The notes below the pieces were generated by a model. The model searched no databases. It was given only the letters and a program-made list of their open reading frames with translations, and was not told the origin of the DNA. Below, one piece after another: positions 8,064-16,417 of a stretch of 45,351 bases of DNA. The stretch is from Pseudomonadota bacterium (GTDB lineage: Bacteria; Bdellovibrionota; Bacteriovoracia; Bacteriovoracales; Bacteriovoracaceae): contig JAIYDC010000072.1 in assembly GCA_027487685.1 (NCBI GenBank), positions 1-45,351 of the forward strand, given 5' to 3'. The stretch's first letter is position 1. Every line of letters begins with the position of its first letter. Position numbers and translations under genes: made by a program.

Positions 8064-8430
8064 GGAACTCCTGTCGGCCTATCAATCATCTCAAGGTCAT
8101 AGCTTAGAGTCGCATACTATTATTCATTCGAAAATCTCAGAAGGGAGGAGTTTTCGAGGCGCCGAGATGTTCTTCCATCATGGCCATCCTGGCCGCCTCT
8201 TGAATTTATGCGCAGTGCGCTCTCGCATAATTCCCCTTATGGGGCACTGAATGCTGCCAATTATACTGATTGAGTTTTATAGGTTAATCTGATCTAGTTT
8301 TAATAGCAGAAATCAGCTCTCTCCTTACTGGACATGAGCAATCAAGAATTCCCTCCCTTGCAAAAGCTACTTAAACTAACCTATTAATTGGTGTGGAAGA
8401 AAATCGCCGTTTTAAGGAAATGAAACGGTT
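8064..8430. other. intergenic region upstream of the RHH-recombinase operon
   Basis: No supported gene. The region should hold the promoter of the RHH-recombinase operon. It contains an inverted pair TTATGCG (8206-8212) and CGCATAA (8224-8230) separated by 11 bp, a GGCC-rich stretch near 8180-8195, and GAAACG/CGTTTC (8422-8440) running into the 3' end of the PilZ gene. Confidence 0.4.
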
Positions 8431-9813
8431 CTAACGTTTCTTGAAGTTGATCTTGGTCTTTTCTAGGGCGTCCATGATCTTAGTGAAATGCCCACCGATG
8501 TAGATCTTGCGGCAACGTTTATGCCAAGCGGCCATATCCCATTTCGTATTCGTCATCACCTCATCGGTGAGGTCGTGAGCAACAATAAAAAGCGCGGCCA
8601 GTGGGGGGATTTTTGAAAAAGACTTCCGATAAATACCATCACCGCTAGGAAGTTCCTTTTGCAGGAATAACATCTGGGCCACGTCCGGCGGGGCCGCCGG
8701 ATCCTGATTGGCCAGGGCCGCGGCAGCTTCTGGAGAAGAAAGAAACGCCACCCGCTCGTCCGCAGACAGCTGATCCTTGATCTGCTCAAATTCTTTCATG
8801 TTCTTAATCCGAATAAGTCGTGGGAACTGAAATAAGGGGGCATCATGAAGATAAGAAGCATAGACGAACTTTTCCATGCTGGCGTCAGAAACCCAGTTCA
8901 TCGACCGGGCCATGAAAGTGCACACCAGAGAAAGAACATTAATGTGTTCCAAAATATACTCATCTTCGCCGCGGATCACATCGAGTTCTCGCAGATACTT
9001 AGCTAGCGCAGGTCTTTGCTTCATTTTCATCATGGTGGATCTGACTTGCCCCTGGAGCTCGCGGTGAAACTCCGGTGAAAGGAGCTCCATTTCTAACAAC
9101 TCCTGTGACGGGGCCCGCTGGGGCTCATCACCAATTTTCCCGATGAGTGCTTCCGGAATCAGGGAGAACATCTTGACTCCCACGCCATATCCAAAACTTT
9201 TCAGGTCGTGGGTCTGAAGCCGCCGGGACCAGACCACCTTTCCCAGAATCGGTATCTGAAGGTCGCTCGTTTCAATTCCAACCAGTTCAAGAAATTGTTC
9301 GGTACGGAAAAGGTGCATATTGCTCTCAGAAACGTACAGGCCAAGACCCTTTTGAGAGACGTCTTTAAGTATTACCTTGAGCGTTGAGAGCTGACTCTCC
9401 TTCACCCCAGCGATGCTTGGTCGGATAAACGCTGACTTTTCACCCGGAGCAAATTCTAACCTCAGGCTCTCGCGAAATTCGCGTATGTGCATTTCCGTCG
9501 GCACATCGATTGAAAGGACATTTTTTTTGGCCTGGAGGATACGGCCTTTAAAAACAGATTCCCGGAAAGGGAGCTTAATATAAGCAAAAGCCTCATTGTC
9601 AACTTCATGTCCTTCGGAGAGATAGCAAATCTTGATTTTCTTCCGAGCATCATCGAGTTCAAAACTCTCGATCTTGAAAATCGTCCGATGGTTACTGAAC
9701 GACTGCCACATGAAAGTGTCACCCCGCGCATGGCCCTTGACTAATATTTCGAAAATCTCGCGAGGCGATGTCGTAATTTTATAGGAGTCGAGAATAAGCT
9801 TAAGATTATCCAT
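8431..9813 (-). CDS. PilZ-domain protein fused to a degenerate HD-GYP-like domain
   Basis: The 460-residue protein has an N-terminal region, then a PilZ-like domain (about 105-225) with an arginine-rich start (R111, R114, R118) and D151-V-S-Q-K-G-L-G, matching the RxxxR and D/NxSxxG c-di-GMP-binding signatures. Residues 285-450 align by eye with the HD-GYP protein at 16418-17140: H290 with H75, the segment W-x-S-D, and HD at 323-324. The HHE motif is replaced by QKE and GYP by GIY (393-395), so phosphodiesterase activity is doubtful. It probably senses c-di-GMP without hydrolysing it. A TATAAT-like box and GAGAAG SD lie just upstream of the ATG. Confidence 0.65.
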   Translation of the reverse strand: MDNLKLILDSYKITTSPREIFEILVKGHARGDTFMWQSFSNHRTIFKIESFELDDARKKIKICYLSEGHEVDNEAFAYIKLPFRESVFKGRILQAKKNVLSIDVPTEMHIREFRESLRLEFAPGEKSAFIRPSIAGVKESQLSTLKVILKDVSQKGLGLYVSESNMHLFRTEQFLELVGIETSDLQIPILGKVVWSRRLQTHDLKSFGYGVGVKMFSLIPEALIGKIGDEPQRAPSQELLEMELLSPEFHRELQGQVRSTMMKMKQRPALAKYLRELDVIRGEDEYILEHINVLSLVCTFMARSMNWVSDASMEKFVYASYLHDAPLFQFPRLIRIKNMKEFEQIKDQLSADERVAFLSSPEAAAALANQDPAAPPDVAQMLFLQKELPSGDGIYRKSFSKIPPLAALFIVAHDLTDEVMTNTKWDMAAWHKRCRKIYIGGHFTKIMDALEKTKINFKKR

Positions 9814-9849
9814 ACTCTTCTCATTATAAGAGAAGTCTTAGGATTGGTT

Positions 9850-9880
9850 TCTAAAGAAAAGAGAGAAATTCATTTCTCTC
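9850..9880 (-). terminator. rho-independent terminator of asd
   Basis: GAGAGAAAT (9861-9869) pairs with ATTTCTCTC (9872-9880). Read on the minus strand the stem is followed by TTTTCTTTAG. It lies 43 bp beyond the asd stop codon. Confidence 0.6.
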
Positions 9881-9922
9881 ATTTCAAGCAACTATCCCTG
9901 TCAAGTTTTTTGTACCAGGAGA

Positions 9923-11020
9923 CTAAGAAAGGACCTGGAGGAGGACACAGCGTAGCGGTTCGGCCGCCCCCCAAAGGAGCTGATCCCCAAGTGTGAAGGC
10001 ATTGAAGTAGGTATCTCCGAGAGTCATCGGGCGCAAACGTCCGATAGGCACAGAAAGCTTCCCTGAAACGGCCCCTGGCGTTAGCTCCTTCAGTGTTTCA
10101 GCTTTGTTATTGGCAACGAGCTTCACCCAAGGGTTAGCGTTGGCCACAATCTCTTCGACTGTTGAAAGATGCGCTGATTTCTTAAGCTTAATTGTGAGAC
10201 CCTGGGAGTGGCACCGGAGGGCCCCTACTCGAACGCAGGTGCCGTCGATCGGTATGATGCTTTTTGTCTGGAGGATTTTATTCGCCTCGACCTGCGCCTT
10301 CCACTCTTCTTTAGATTGGCCTGACGGCATCTCTGAGTCGATCCACGGCAGAACATTAAGTGCCAGCGGGTGGCCAAAGTTCGCCTTTGGAAACTCCGAA
10401 CTGCTCATAAGAGTGGTCATTTTCTTTTCAAGTTCGAGCGCTGATGCAGCGGGGTGTGCTGCGAAGGTGGTTCCCACGGACTTCATCTGGTCGAGGAGCT
10501 CGATCATATTCTTCGCTCCAGCGCCTGAAGCGGCCTGGTAGGTCATGGAAGAGACCCATTCCACCAGATTTTCCTTAAAGAGGCCGTGGAGGGCAATCAA
10601 AAGCAGAGAAACCGTGCAGTTTCCTCCGACAAAATTTCTCACCCCTCTGGCCATGGAGTCCTGGATGAAGGTGCGGTTCACTGGATCGAGGACAATCACG
10701 CTATCGTCTTTCATCCTAAGGGTTGAAGCAGCGTCGATCCAGACCCCCGTCCATCCCTGGCCTCTGAGCTGCGGAAAGATCTCACTGGTGTAATCTCCAC
10801 CCTGGCAAGAAACGAGAATGTCCATTTTGGAGAGTTCCTTAAGATCCATCGCAGGGAGTAGTTTATCGAACGCGTTTTTCACCTTAGGTGCGGGTTCACC
10901 CGACTGAGACGTCGTGAAAAAAAACGATTCCATTTGCCCAAAGTCATTTTCTTCGGTCATTCGTTCCATCAGCACGGAACCTACCATCCCGCGCCAGCCA
11001 ATAAATCCTACTCTTTTCAT
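9923..11020 (-). CDS. asd: aspartate-semialdehyde dehydrogenase
   Basis: This 365-residue enzyme reduces aspartyl-4-phosphate to aspartate-4-semialdehyde with NADPH, the step shared by lysine/DAP, threonine and methionine synthesis. The NADP-binding loop GWRGMVGS is at residues 8-15. The catalytic Cys135 sits in GGNCTVS, the same residue number as in E. coli Asd, and the proton-relay His271 in GALRCHSQ. Length and motifs fit the proteobacterial form. It is transcribed away from the lysC operon, which supplies its substrate. GGAGAG precedes the ATG. No riboswitch is visible on its own leader, so it may not share lysine control. Confidence 0.95.
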   Translation of the reverse strand: MKRVGFIGWRGMVGSVLMERMTEENDFGQMESFFFTTSQSGEPAPKVKNAFDKLLPAMDLKELSKMDILVSCQGGDYTSEIFPQLRGQGWTGVWIDAASTLRMKDDSVIVLDPVNRTFIQDSMARGVRNFVGGNCTVSLLLIALHGLFKENLVEWVSSMTYQAASGAGAKNMIELLDQMKSVGTTFAAHPAASALELEKKMTTLMSSSEFPKANFGHPLALNVLPWIDSEMPSGQSKEEWKAQVEANKILQTKSIIPIDGTCVRVGALRCHSQGLTIKLKKSAHLSTVEEIVANANPWVKLVANNKAETLKELTPGAVSGKLSVPIGRLRPMTLGDTYFNAFTLGDQLLWGAAEPLRCVLLQVLS

Positions 11021-11093
11021 ACCGCGCTCTCTCCATCTGTTCTTGTTATCCGTCGCGCATCAAGGTTAGCTTGAAAAATTTTTAAAAGTAAAC

Positions 11094-11122
11094 TTGGAAT
11101 TTTAGTTTTAATTGACTAAGAT
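11094..11122 (+). promoter_or_regulatory. promoter of the lysine riboswitch / lysC operon
   Basis: A -35 box TTGGAA (11094-11099) and a -10 box TAAGAT (11117-11122) are separated by exactly 17 bp. They place the transcription start near 11129, directly before the riboswitch aptamer. Confidence 0.6.
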
Positions 11123-11128
11123 CTTTCC

Positions 11129-11285
11129 GTTGCCTAGAGAGGCGCGACCTTTAAGTCGGATGTTGGAAGGGACTAAGAACCGTTAGACCAATATCTCAGG
11201 GAAAGATCGCCGAAGTGGACCCACTGAGCTTAGACTGTGGACCATTGGTTGTTGGGGCTTAATCCCCAAGACTGTCACCGAAAAA
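11129..11285 (+). promoter_or_regulatory. lysine riboswitch (L-box) upstream of lysC
   Basis: The conserved landmarks of the lysine aptamer occur in order: AGAGGCGC at 11138-11145, GGAAGGG at 11165-11171, GCCGAAG at 11209-11215, a TTGGGG/CCCCAA hairpin at 11252-11269 and CTGTCACC at 11272-11279. P1 seems imperfect (about 11124-11132 with 11276-11284). The element lies between a good promoter and lysC, the first enzyme of the pathway, as expected for lysine feedback. Downstream, 11295-11347 can form a long hairpin without a U-tract, so control of translation rather than termination is possible. Confidence 0.85.
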
Positions 11286-11399
11286 TACTCGGTGGGGTGC
11301 TTTAGGTAGGTCAAAGATTATACACCTTTACCTATCTTCTATCACCCTCCCACAGACCGTACTATAAACCGTTTACTCTTCTTTCCTGAGGTGGATCAG

Positions 11400-12752
11400 A
11401 TGACTCGTTCTTTAATCGTTTCTAAGTTCGGCGGAACCTCCATGGGCAATTTCCTATCAATGGAACGAAGTGCCAGGATCAGCATAGAGAGAGGAGCAAC
11501 AGTCGTTGTTGTTTCGGCAACTTCGGGAACCACAGACCGGCTTATTGAGATTGCCAAATCTGCCTCTTTAGGAAAACTTGAAGACTGCGAGAAGCTAGTT
11601 TTCGGCATCAAAGAGCGCCACCTTGGAATACTCGTAGAAACCGGAAACAATCCTCAGACCCAGACGCAACTCGAAAGTTACTTCACCGAGCTTGAGCTTC
11701 TGGTCCAGAACCTGGCCATTTTAAAAGAGCTCACTCCCCGGGCCCATGACCACATCCTCTCTTTGGGAGAACGGATGTCATCCCTCATCTTCCGTGACGT
11801 CATGGCGGCCCTTCTTCCCGCTAGGAGAGTCACCCTCCTTGACGCGCGTACAATTATCAAGACTGACTCAAACTTCGGCAAAGCGACTCCCCAGCTCGAG
11901 GTCATCGAAAAAGCGGCCCGAGACCTTATGGACCTTTCCGGAGAAACGGTCTACATCACTCAGGGCTTCATTGGCTCTGACCTCCAGGGAAATACCACTA
12001 TTCTGGGCCGTGGTGGCTCCGACTACTCGGCGGCGCTCTTCGCGGAAGCGATTTCTGCTATCGTCCTCGAAATCTGGACAGATGTCGCCGGTGTTGCAAC
12101 GACTGACCCGCGACTGGTAAAAGAGGCACGGATTATCCCGGAACTCACCTATTCCGAAGCGGCTGAGATGGCCCAGTACGGGGCCAAGATCCTGCACCCT
12201 GCGACGATTGCTCCAGCAGTCCGTAAGAACATTCCGGTTTTTGTTGGCTCAAGCTTTGAGAAAGATCTTCCAGGAACCTGGATCCGCACGTCCGTCGAGC
12301 ACCGGCCTTCGGTTCGGGCGATCACTAAGCGCAGTGCCCAAGCGCTGGTGACCATCACCACACCCTCCATGTACAATGCTTATGGCTTCATGGGAGAGCT
12401 CTTCGACGTTTTCGGACGACACCGCGTCTCGGTTGACTGTGTGACGACCTCTGAGATCTCGGTCGCCGTCACTGTCGACAACGCGACTCTGGAAAATGAA
12501 CGATTTATCCGCGACCTGGAGAAAGTTGGAAATATCCATATTGAGGCAGGCTACGCTCTGGTCTCACTCATCGGCAACGAGCTTACTCGGAAGTCGGCCC
12601 TCGCCAAGGCCATCTTCACCACCATCGACGATGTGAATGTCCGTATGATGAGCCTCGGGGCATCGAGCTACAACTTTAATTTCCTCGTGAAAGAAGAAGA
12701 TTCAAGCCCCGTCATCCAGAAGCTCCACCGGGCCCTCATAGAGACTCTATGA
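11400..12752 (+). CDS. lysC: aspartokinase, lysine-pathway type
   Basis: This 450-residue kinase phosphorylates aspartate, the committed step. KFGGTS is at residues 9-14, an ILGRGGSDYSAA motif lies near 203-214, and two ACT regulatory domains fill the last 150 residues (segments ALVTITTPS and SLIGNE). Length and layout match monofunctional LysC, so lysine inhibition is likely but not provable here. The frame is open from a GTG at 11391, but GAGGTGG at 11388-11394 is the ribosome site, which makes the ATG at 11400 the start. The stop codon overlaps the dapB start (ATGA). Confidence 0.95.
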   Translation: MTRSLIVSKFGGTSMGNFLSMERSARISIERGATVVVVSATSGTTDRLIEIAKSASLGKLEDCEKLVFGIKERHLGILVETGNNPQTQTQLESYFTELELLVQNLAILKELTPRAHDHILSLGERMSSLIFRDVMAALLPARRVTLLDARTIIKTDSNFGKATPQLEVIEKAARDLMDLSGETVYITQGFIGSDLQGNTTILGRGGSDYSAALFAEAISAIVLEIWTDVAGVATTDPRLVKEARIIPELTYSEAAEMAQYGAKILHPATIAPAVRKNIPVFVGSSFEKDLPGTWIRTSVEHRPSVRAITKRSAQALVTITTPSMYNAYGFMGELFDVFGRHRVSVDCVTTSEISVAVTVDNATLENERFIRDLEKVGNIHIEAGYALVSLIGNELTRKSALAKAIFTTIDDVNVRMMSLGASSYNFNFLVKEEDSSPVIQKLHRALIETL

Positions 12753-13411
12753 AGATCGCACTTCTAGGCAAGGGCAAGACTGGCTCAAAGGTTTTAGAGG
12801 TCGCTGGTGACGTTACGGTCTTTGATTCCACCCACAGACCGACGGCTGAAGGGCTTAGGGCCTGTGACGTTGTGATTTCATTTCTTCCTGGGGAGGCCTT
12901 CCGAGAACTCATCCCGATGCTCCTCGAGTCGTCCCGACCGGTAGTAAGCGGTTCAACTGGCTTTAGCTGGCCGGTAAATTTCGATCAAACACTTCGGGAG
13001 AAAAAACTCGCCTGGATTTTTGCCACGAACTTTTCTCTCGGAGTGGTCGTTTTAAAGCAGCTGATCGAAAAGCTCCACCAGGTCGAGCACCTGTTCACAG
13101 AGAAGAAACTATCGATCCATGAGGTTCACCACACCAAGAAGCTCGACGCGCCCTCTGGCACGGCGCTATCGATGAAGGAATGGCTCGGTTCACCCTGCGA
13201 GATAACTTCGGCCCGCACCGGAGACGTCGTAGGTCTTCACACCCTTACCCTCGAAACCCCAGGCGAGATTCTGCGCCTCGAGCACGATGCAAAAGACCGT
13301 CGTCTGTTCGCTGAAGGGGCCGTTTGGGCCGCGAACTTTCTCTTCCAACACCAACTAACGCCGGGACTTCACGCCTTTCAAAAAGTCGTCGAACGTCACC
13401 TGGCCATTTAA
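12749..13411 (+). CDS. dapB: 4-hydroxy-tetrahydrodipicolinate reductase (short form)
   Basis: The protein has 220 residues against about 270 for the E. coli enzyme; the short form is complete, not truncated. It has an N-terminal nucleotide-binding loop GKGKTG (7-12), the GSTG segment (68-71) and the signature EVHHTKKLDAPSGTA (125-139), with catalytic His127 and Lys131. It reduces hydroxy-tetrahydrodipicolinate to tetrahydrodipicolinate. The start overlaps the lysC stop by 4 bp, so translation is coupled. Unusually for this pathway it precedes dapA. Confidence 0.93.
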   Translation: MKIALLGKGKTGSKVLEVAGDVTVFDSTHRPTAEGLRACDVVISFLPGEAFRELIPMLLESSRPVVSGSTGFSWPVNFDQTLREKKLAWIFATNFSLGVVVLKQLIEKLHQVEHLFTEKKLSIHEVHHTKKLDAPSGTALSMKEWLGSPCEITSARTGDVVGLHTLTLETPGEILRLEHDAKDRRLFAEGAVWAANFLFQHQLTPGLHAFQKVVERHLAI

Positions 13412-13421
13412 GGAGATCAAC

Positions 13422-14303
13422 ATGAATATTTCAAGTTTTGCCCTCTGGACGGCCGTCGTCACGCCGTTTCTCGAGAGTGGCGTCGTCGACTTCGAATCTC
13501 TCACACGGCTCGTCCGCCAACAAGACGAGGCCCGTAACGGTCTCCTGATCCTGGGCTCAACTGCTGAGGCCCTGAACCTTAACGTTGAGACCCGTAAAGC
13601 GATCATCGAGCACGTCGTAAAGCTTAATCCTAAGTCACCGATTATGGTCGGTGTTGGAGGGAATCTTCTTGAAGAGCAGAAGGAATGGATCAGCTACCTC
13701 GGCGAGCTCCCAGTTCACGCCTACCTTCTCGTGACCCCCCACTACGCTAAGCCAGGCGCCCGGGGTCAGTTCGATTGGTTCAAGGCCCTGATGGACCACT
13801 CCACCCGTCCCTGCATGCTCTACAACGTTCCAGGCCGTACCGGTGTGGCCATGTCAGTCGATGCGGTCACTAGGCTCAATGGCCACCGGAACTTCTGGGC
13901 AATCAAGGAGGCCTCGGGATCGGTGGAAAAGTTTAAGGAGTACCTCCAGGCGGCCGGTGGCAAGGCCGTCTACTGTGGAGACGATGCTCTCATGCCAGAC
14001 TTCGCTAACGCTGGCTCTTGCGGGCTTGTATCCGTAGCCGCTAATGCCTGGCCTAAAGAGACTCACCTTTATGTCGAACAGTGCCTGAGTAAGACCTTTG
14101 ACGCTAAAGAGCTCTGGACCACGGCCTCAAACTCGCTGTTCGTTTGTTCGAATCCAGTTCCGGTCAAACGCCTTCTTTTTGAGCGGGGAGTGATCCGATC
14201 GGCAAAGATGGCACCACCCCTCTCTCACGAGGATATGACCTCAGCTGAACCCGTTTTAAAGGCCCACGACGCCGTTACCGCTTGGTACAAGAAGGTGATG
14301 TAA
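13422..14303 (+). CDS. dapA: 4-hydroxy-tetrahydrodipicolinate synthase
   Basis: This 293-residue TIM-barrel lyase condenses pyruvate with aspartate semialdehyde. The Schiff-base Lys162 sits in AIKEASG, Tyr134 in YNVPGRTG, and Tyr108 in the HYAKPG loop. The usual GTTGE motif reads GSTAE (45-49), a conservative Thr-to-Ser and Gly-to-Ala change next to the active site. AGGAG precedes the ATG. The TAA stop shares its last A with the start codon of dapD. Confidence 0.93.
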   Translation: MNISSFALWTAVVTPFLESGVVDFESLTRLVRQQDEARNGLLILGSTAEALNLNVETRKAIIEHVVKLNPKSPIMVGVGGNLLEEQKEWISYLGELPVHAYLLVTPHYAKPGARGQFDWFKALMDHSTRPCMLYNVPGRTGVAMSVDAVTRLNGHRNFWAIKEASGSVEKFKEYLQAAGGKAVYCGDDALMPDFANAGSCGLVSVAANAWPKETHLYVEQCLSKTFDAKELWTTASNSLFVCSNPVPVKRLLFERGVIRSAKMAPPLSHEDMTSAEPVLKAHDAVTAWYKKVM

Positions 14304-15046
14304 TGAACTGGCAAGAAACGTTAGACCTCTTAGAAAAGGGCCAAGTCCGCTCGGCCATGAAAATCGACGGTCAGTGGGTTGCTAACCGTGAAGTCAAAGA
14401 GGCCATTCTGGCCGCTTTCAGGGCGGGGGAGCTCGCACAATTCCCAAATGGATTTGTCGATAAACACAATCTTCCTCCCCGAGAATTCCGACCGGAAGAA
14501 AAAATCCGCATGGTCCCCGGTGGCTCAAGTGTCAGACGCGGGGCCTTTGTCGCCTCGGGTGTTATCATCATGCCGCCGGCCTACATCAATGTTGGCGCCT
14601 ACGTGGACTCTGGAACGATGGTTGACTCCCATGCACTAGTCGGCTCTTGTGCTCAGATCGGAAAGAACGTTCATCTCTCAGCAGGTGTTCAGATCGGTGG
14701 GGTGTTGGAACCGGTGGGCCAGACTCCCGTCGTGATTGAGGATAACGCTTTCATCGGAGCCGGTGCGGTGATTGTCGAGGGCGTTCAGGTCTCTGAGGGG
14801 GCCGTCATCGCACCCGGAACAATTCTTTCTCGCGGCGTTCCGGTCTACGACTGCGTAAATGAGCGGGTTCTAGAGGCCGGCGAGGCCATTCCGCCCTATG
14901 CAGTCGTTGTCACTGGCTCTAGACCTGCCTCCGCCAATCTTACTTGGGCAAACAAGCTAGGGCTGCAACTTCGATGCGCATTGATTATTAAATACAAGGA
15001 CGCAAAAACCTCTGCGGCCCTCGAACTCGAATCGCTTCTGCGTTAG
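14303..15046 (+). CDS. dapD: tetrahydrodipicolinate N-succinyltransferase
   Basis: The protein has 247 residues: an N-terminal helical domain (1-75), then a left-handed beta-helix of hexapeptide repeats (about 80-200) including VRRGAFVASG, GAYVDSG and GAGAVIVEG, then a C-terminal cap. The string VDSHALVGSCAQIG is typical of DapD rather than the acetylating DapH, so the succinylase branch is used and dapC, dapE and dapF must lie elsewhere. The frame is open from 14282 inside dapA, but AAGG near 14292 and the fit to family length support the ATG at 14303, which overlaps the dapA stop by one base. Confidence 0.93.
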   Translation: MNWQETLDLLEKGQVRSAMKIDGQWVANREVKEAILAAFRAGELAQFPNGFVDKHNLPPREFRPEEKIRMVPGGSSVRRGAFVASGVIIMPPAYINVGAYVDSGTMVDSHALVGSCAQIGKNVHLSAGVQIGGVLEPVGQTPVVIEDNAFIGAGAVIVEGVQVSEGAVIAPGTILSRGVPVYDCVNERVLEAGEAIPPYAVVVTGSRPASANLTWANKLGLQLRCALIIKYKDAKTSAALELESLLR

Positions 15047-15056
15047 GAAAAAGCAT

Positions 15057-16250
15057 ATGCCTCAGACAGATCACATCAAGGAAGTGATAAACCGGTATCA
15101 ATCGTCGTTTTATTTCTACGATCTGGATCTGTTCGAGGCCCATCTTCAAGCTATCAGGAGCATTCTCCATCCTGACATCAAGGTGTGGTACGCGACTAAG
15201 GCCAACCCGATGTCGGAAATTCTTCGGATCCTCCGGAAGAATGGTTTCGGCGCAGACGTCGCGAGCATGGGTGAACTCCAGCAGGCCCGGGCCGCAGGCT
15301 TCGCAGAGAACGACCTGATCGCCACGGGCCCGGCGAAGTCCAAGAATTATCTCGCAGGTCTCATGCGGGCCGAGGTTCAAGCAATCGTTATCGAAAGCCT
15401 CAATCAATTGCGTGACCTGAATGAAGTCTGTGCCAAACTCGGCCGACGCCAAGATGTTTTACTGCGCGTGCAGCTGGAGTGGGATGACCAACTTAAAAGT
15501 GTACTAGGGGGATCAGCTATTACTCCTTTCGGACTTGGTGTGGAAGACTGGGTCGGCGTCGATCTCTCCCAATTCAAACATGTCAGCGTCCAGGGCCTTC
15601 ACTGCTTCCAGTGGGGTAACATCCTGGACCTGGGCCAACTCGAAAGGCTTTGGTCTTCGACCATCATCACTTGCAAAGACCTTTCACGGTCCATGGGCTT
15701 TGAGCTTCGCATCCTGGACCTCGGCGGTGGTCTTGGCATTTCCTATACAGATGAGCGCGAAATCAACTTCGAGGACGTCCACGCGGTCCTACTCGAGCTA
15801 AAAGAACGCTACGAGCTCTCCACCATCTGGCTTGAACTGGGACGCTTCTCCATCGCCAAATTTGGCTCGTACTTTACTAGGATTGTTGATGTCAAAACGG
15901 TCCGCGGAAAGAACCTCATCGTCACTGAGGGCGGCATCAATCACCTTGCCCGCCCGGCACTCGTGGGCGAAGCCTTCCCCTGCCATGCCTTCCTTAATCA
16001 GGATCAGGATACAAAGTCTTACACCGTACACGGTCCGCTATGCACGGCCCTTGATACTCTCGGTGACTTCATCCTTCCGGCCACACTCAGGCCTGGTGAC
16101 TGGCTTGAGTTCAAACGCGCTGGAGCCTATGGATTTACTGAGTCCATGCCTTATTTCCTGTGCCATGGACTAGCAGGTGAAGCGCTGGTTTACCGTGGAG
16201 AACTTTTGATTCCGCGCCCTCCTAAGACTAACCTAGAGTGGATGGTGTAG
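15057..16250 (+). CDS. lysA: diaminopimelate decarboxylase
   Basis: This 397-residue fold-III PLP enzyme makes lysine from meso-DAP. Lys48 in YATKANP binds PLP, GGGLGISY forms the phosphate loop, and Cys329 in HGPLCTALD comes from the C-terminal domain that completes the partner subunit's active site. Related decarboxylases (carboxynorspermidine, ornithine/arginine) share this fold, but position as the last gene of a lysine operon makes LysA most likely. It starts 10 bp after dapD behind AGGAAA. Confidence 0.9.
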   Translation: MPQTDHIKEVINRYQSSFYFYDLDLFEAHLQAIRSILHPDIKVWYATKANPMSEILRILRKNGFGADVASMGELQQARAAGFAENDLIATGPAKSKNYLAGLMRAEVQAIVIESLNQLRDLNEVCAKLGRRQDVLLRVQLEWDDQLKSVLGGSAITPFGLGVEDWVGVDLSQFKHVSVQGLHCFQWGNILDLGQLERLWSSTIITCKDLSRSMGFELRILDLGGGLGISYTDEREINFEDVHAVLLELKERYELSTIWLELGRFSIAKFGSYFTRIVDVKTVRGKNLIVTEGGINHLARPALVGEAFPCHAFLNQDQDTKSYTVHGPLCTALDTLGDFILPATLRPGDWLEFKRAGAYGFTESMPYFLCHGLAGEALVYRGELLIPRPPKTNLEWMV

Positions 16251-16417
16251 ATGGACACGGGATTACATTATCCTAAAACTGTAACGAAATATACGAACCA
16301 TAAGAGATGGACTGATGCTATAAATACAACTGAGAAAATTGCTTCTCCCCTTGCGTTCATTCAAATTTTGGGAAAACTACTCGTAATGATTTTTTCTCTA
16401 AGAAGAGAAGGGGAGCA

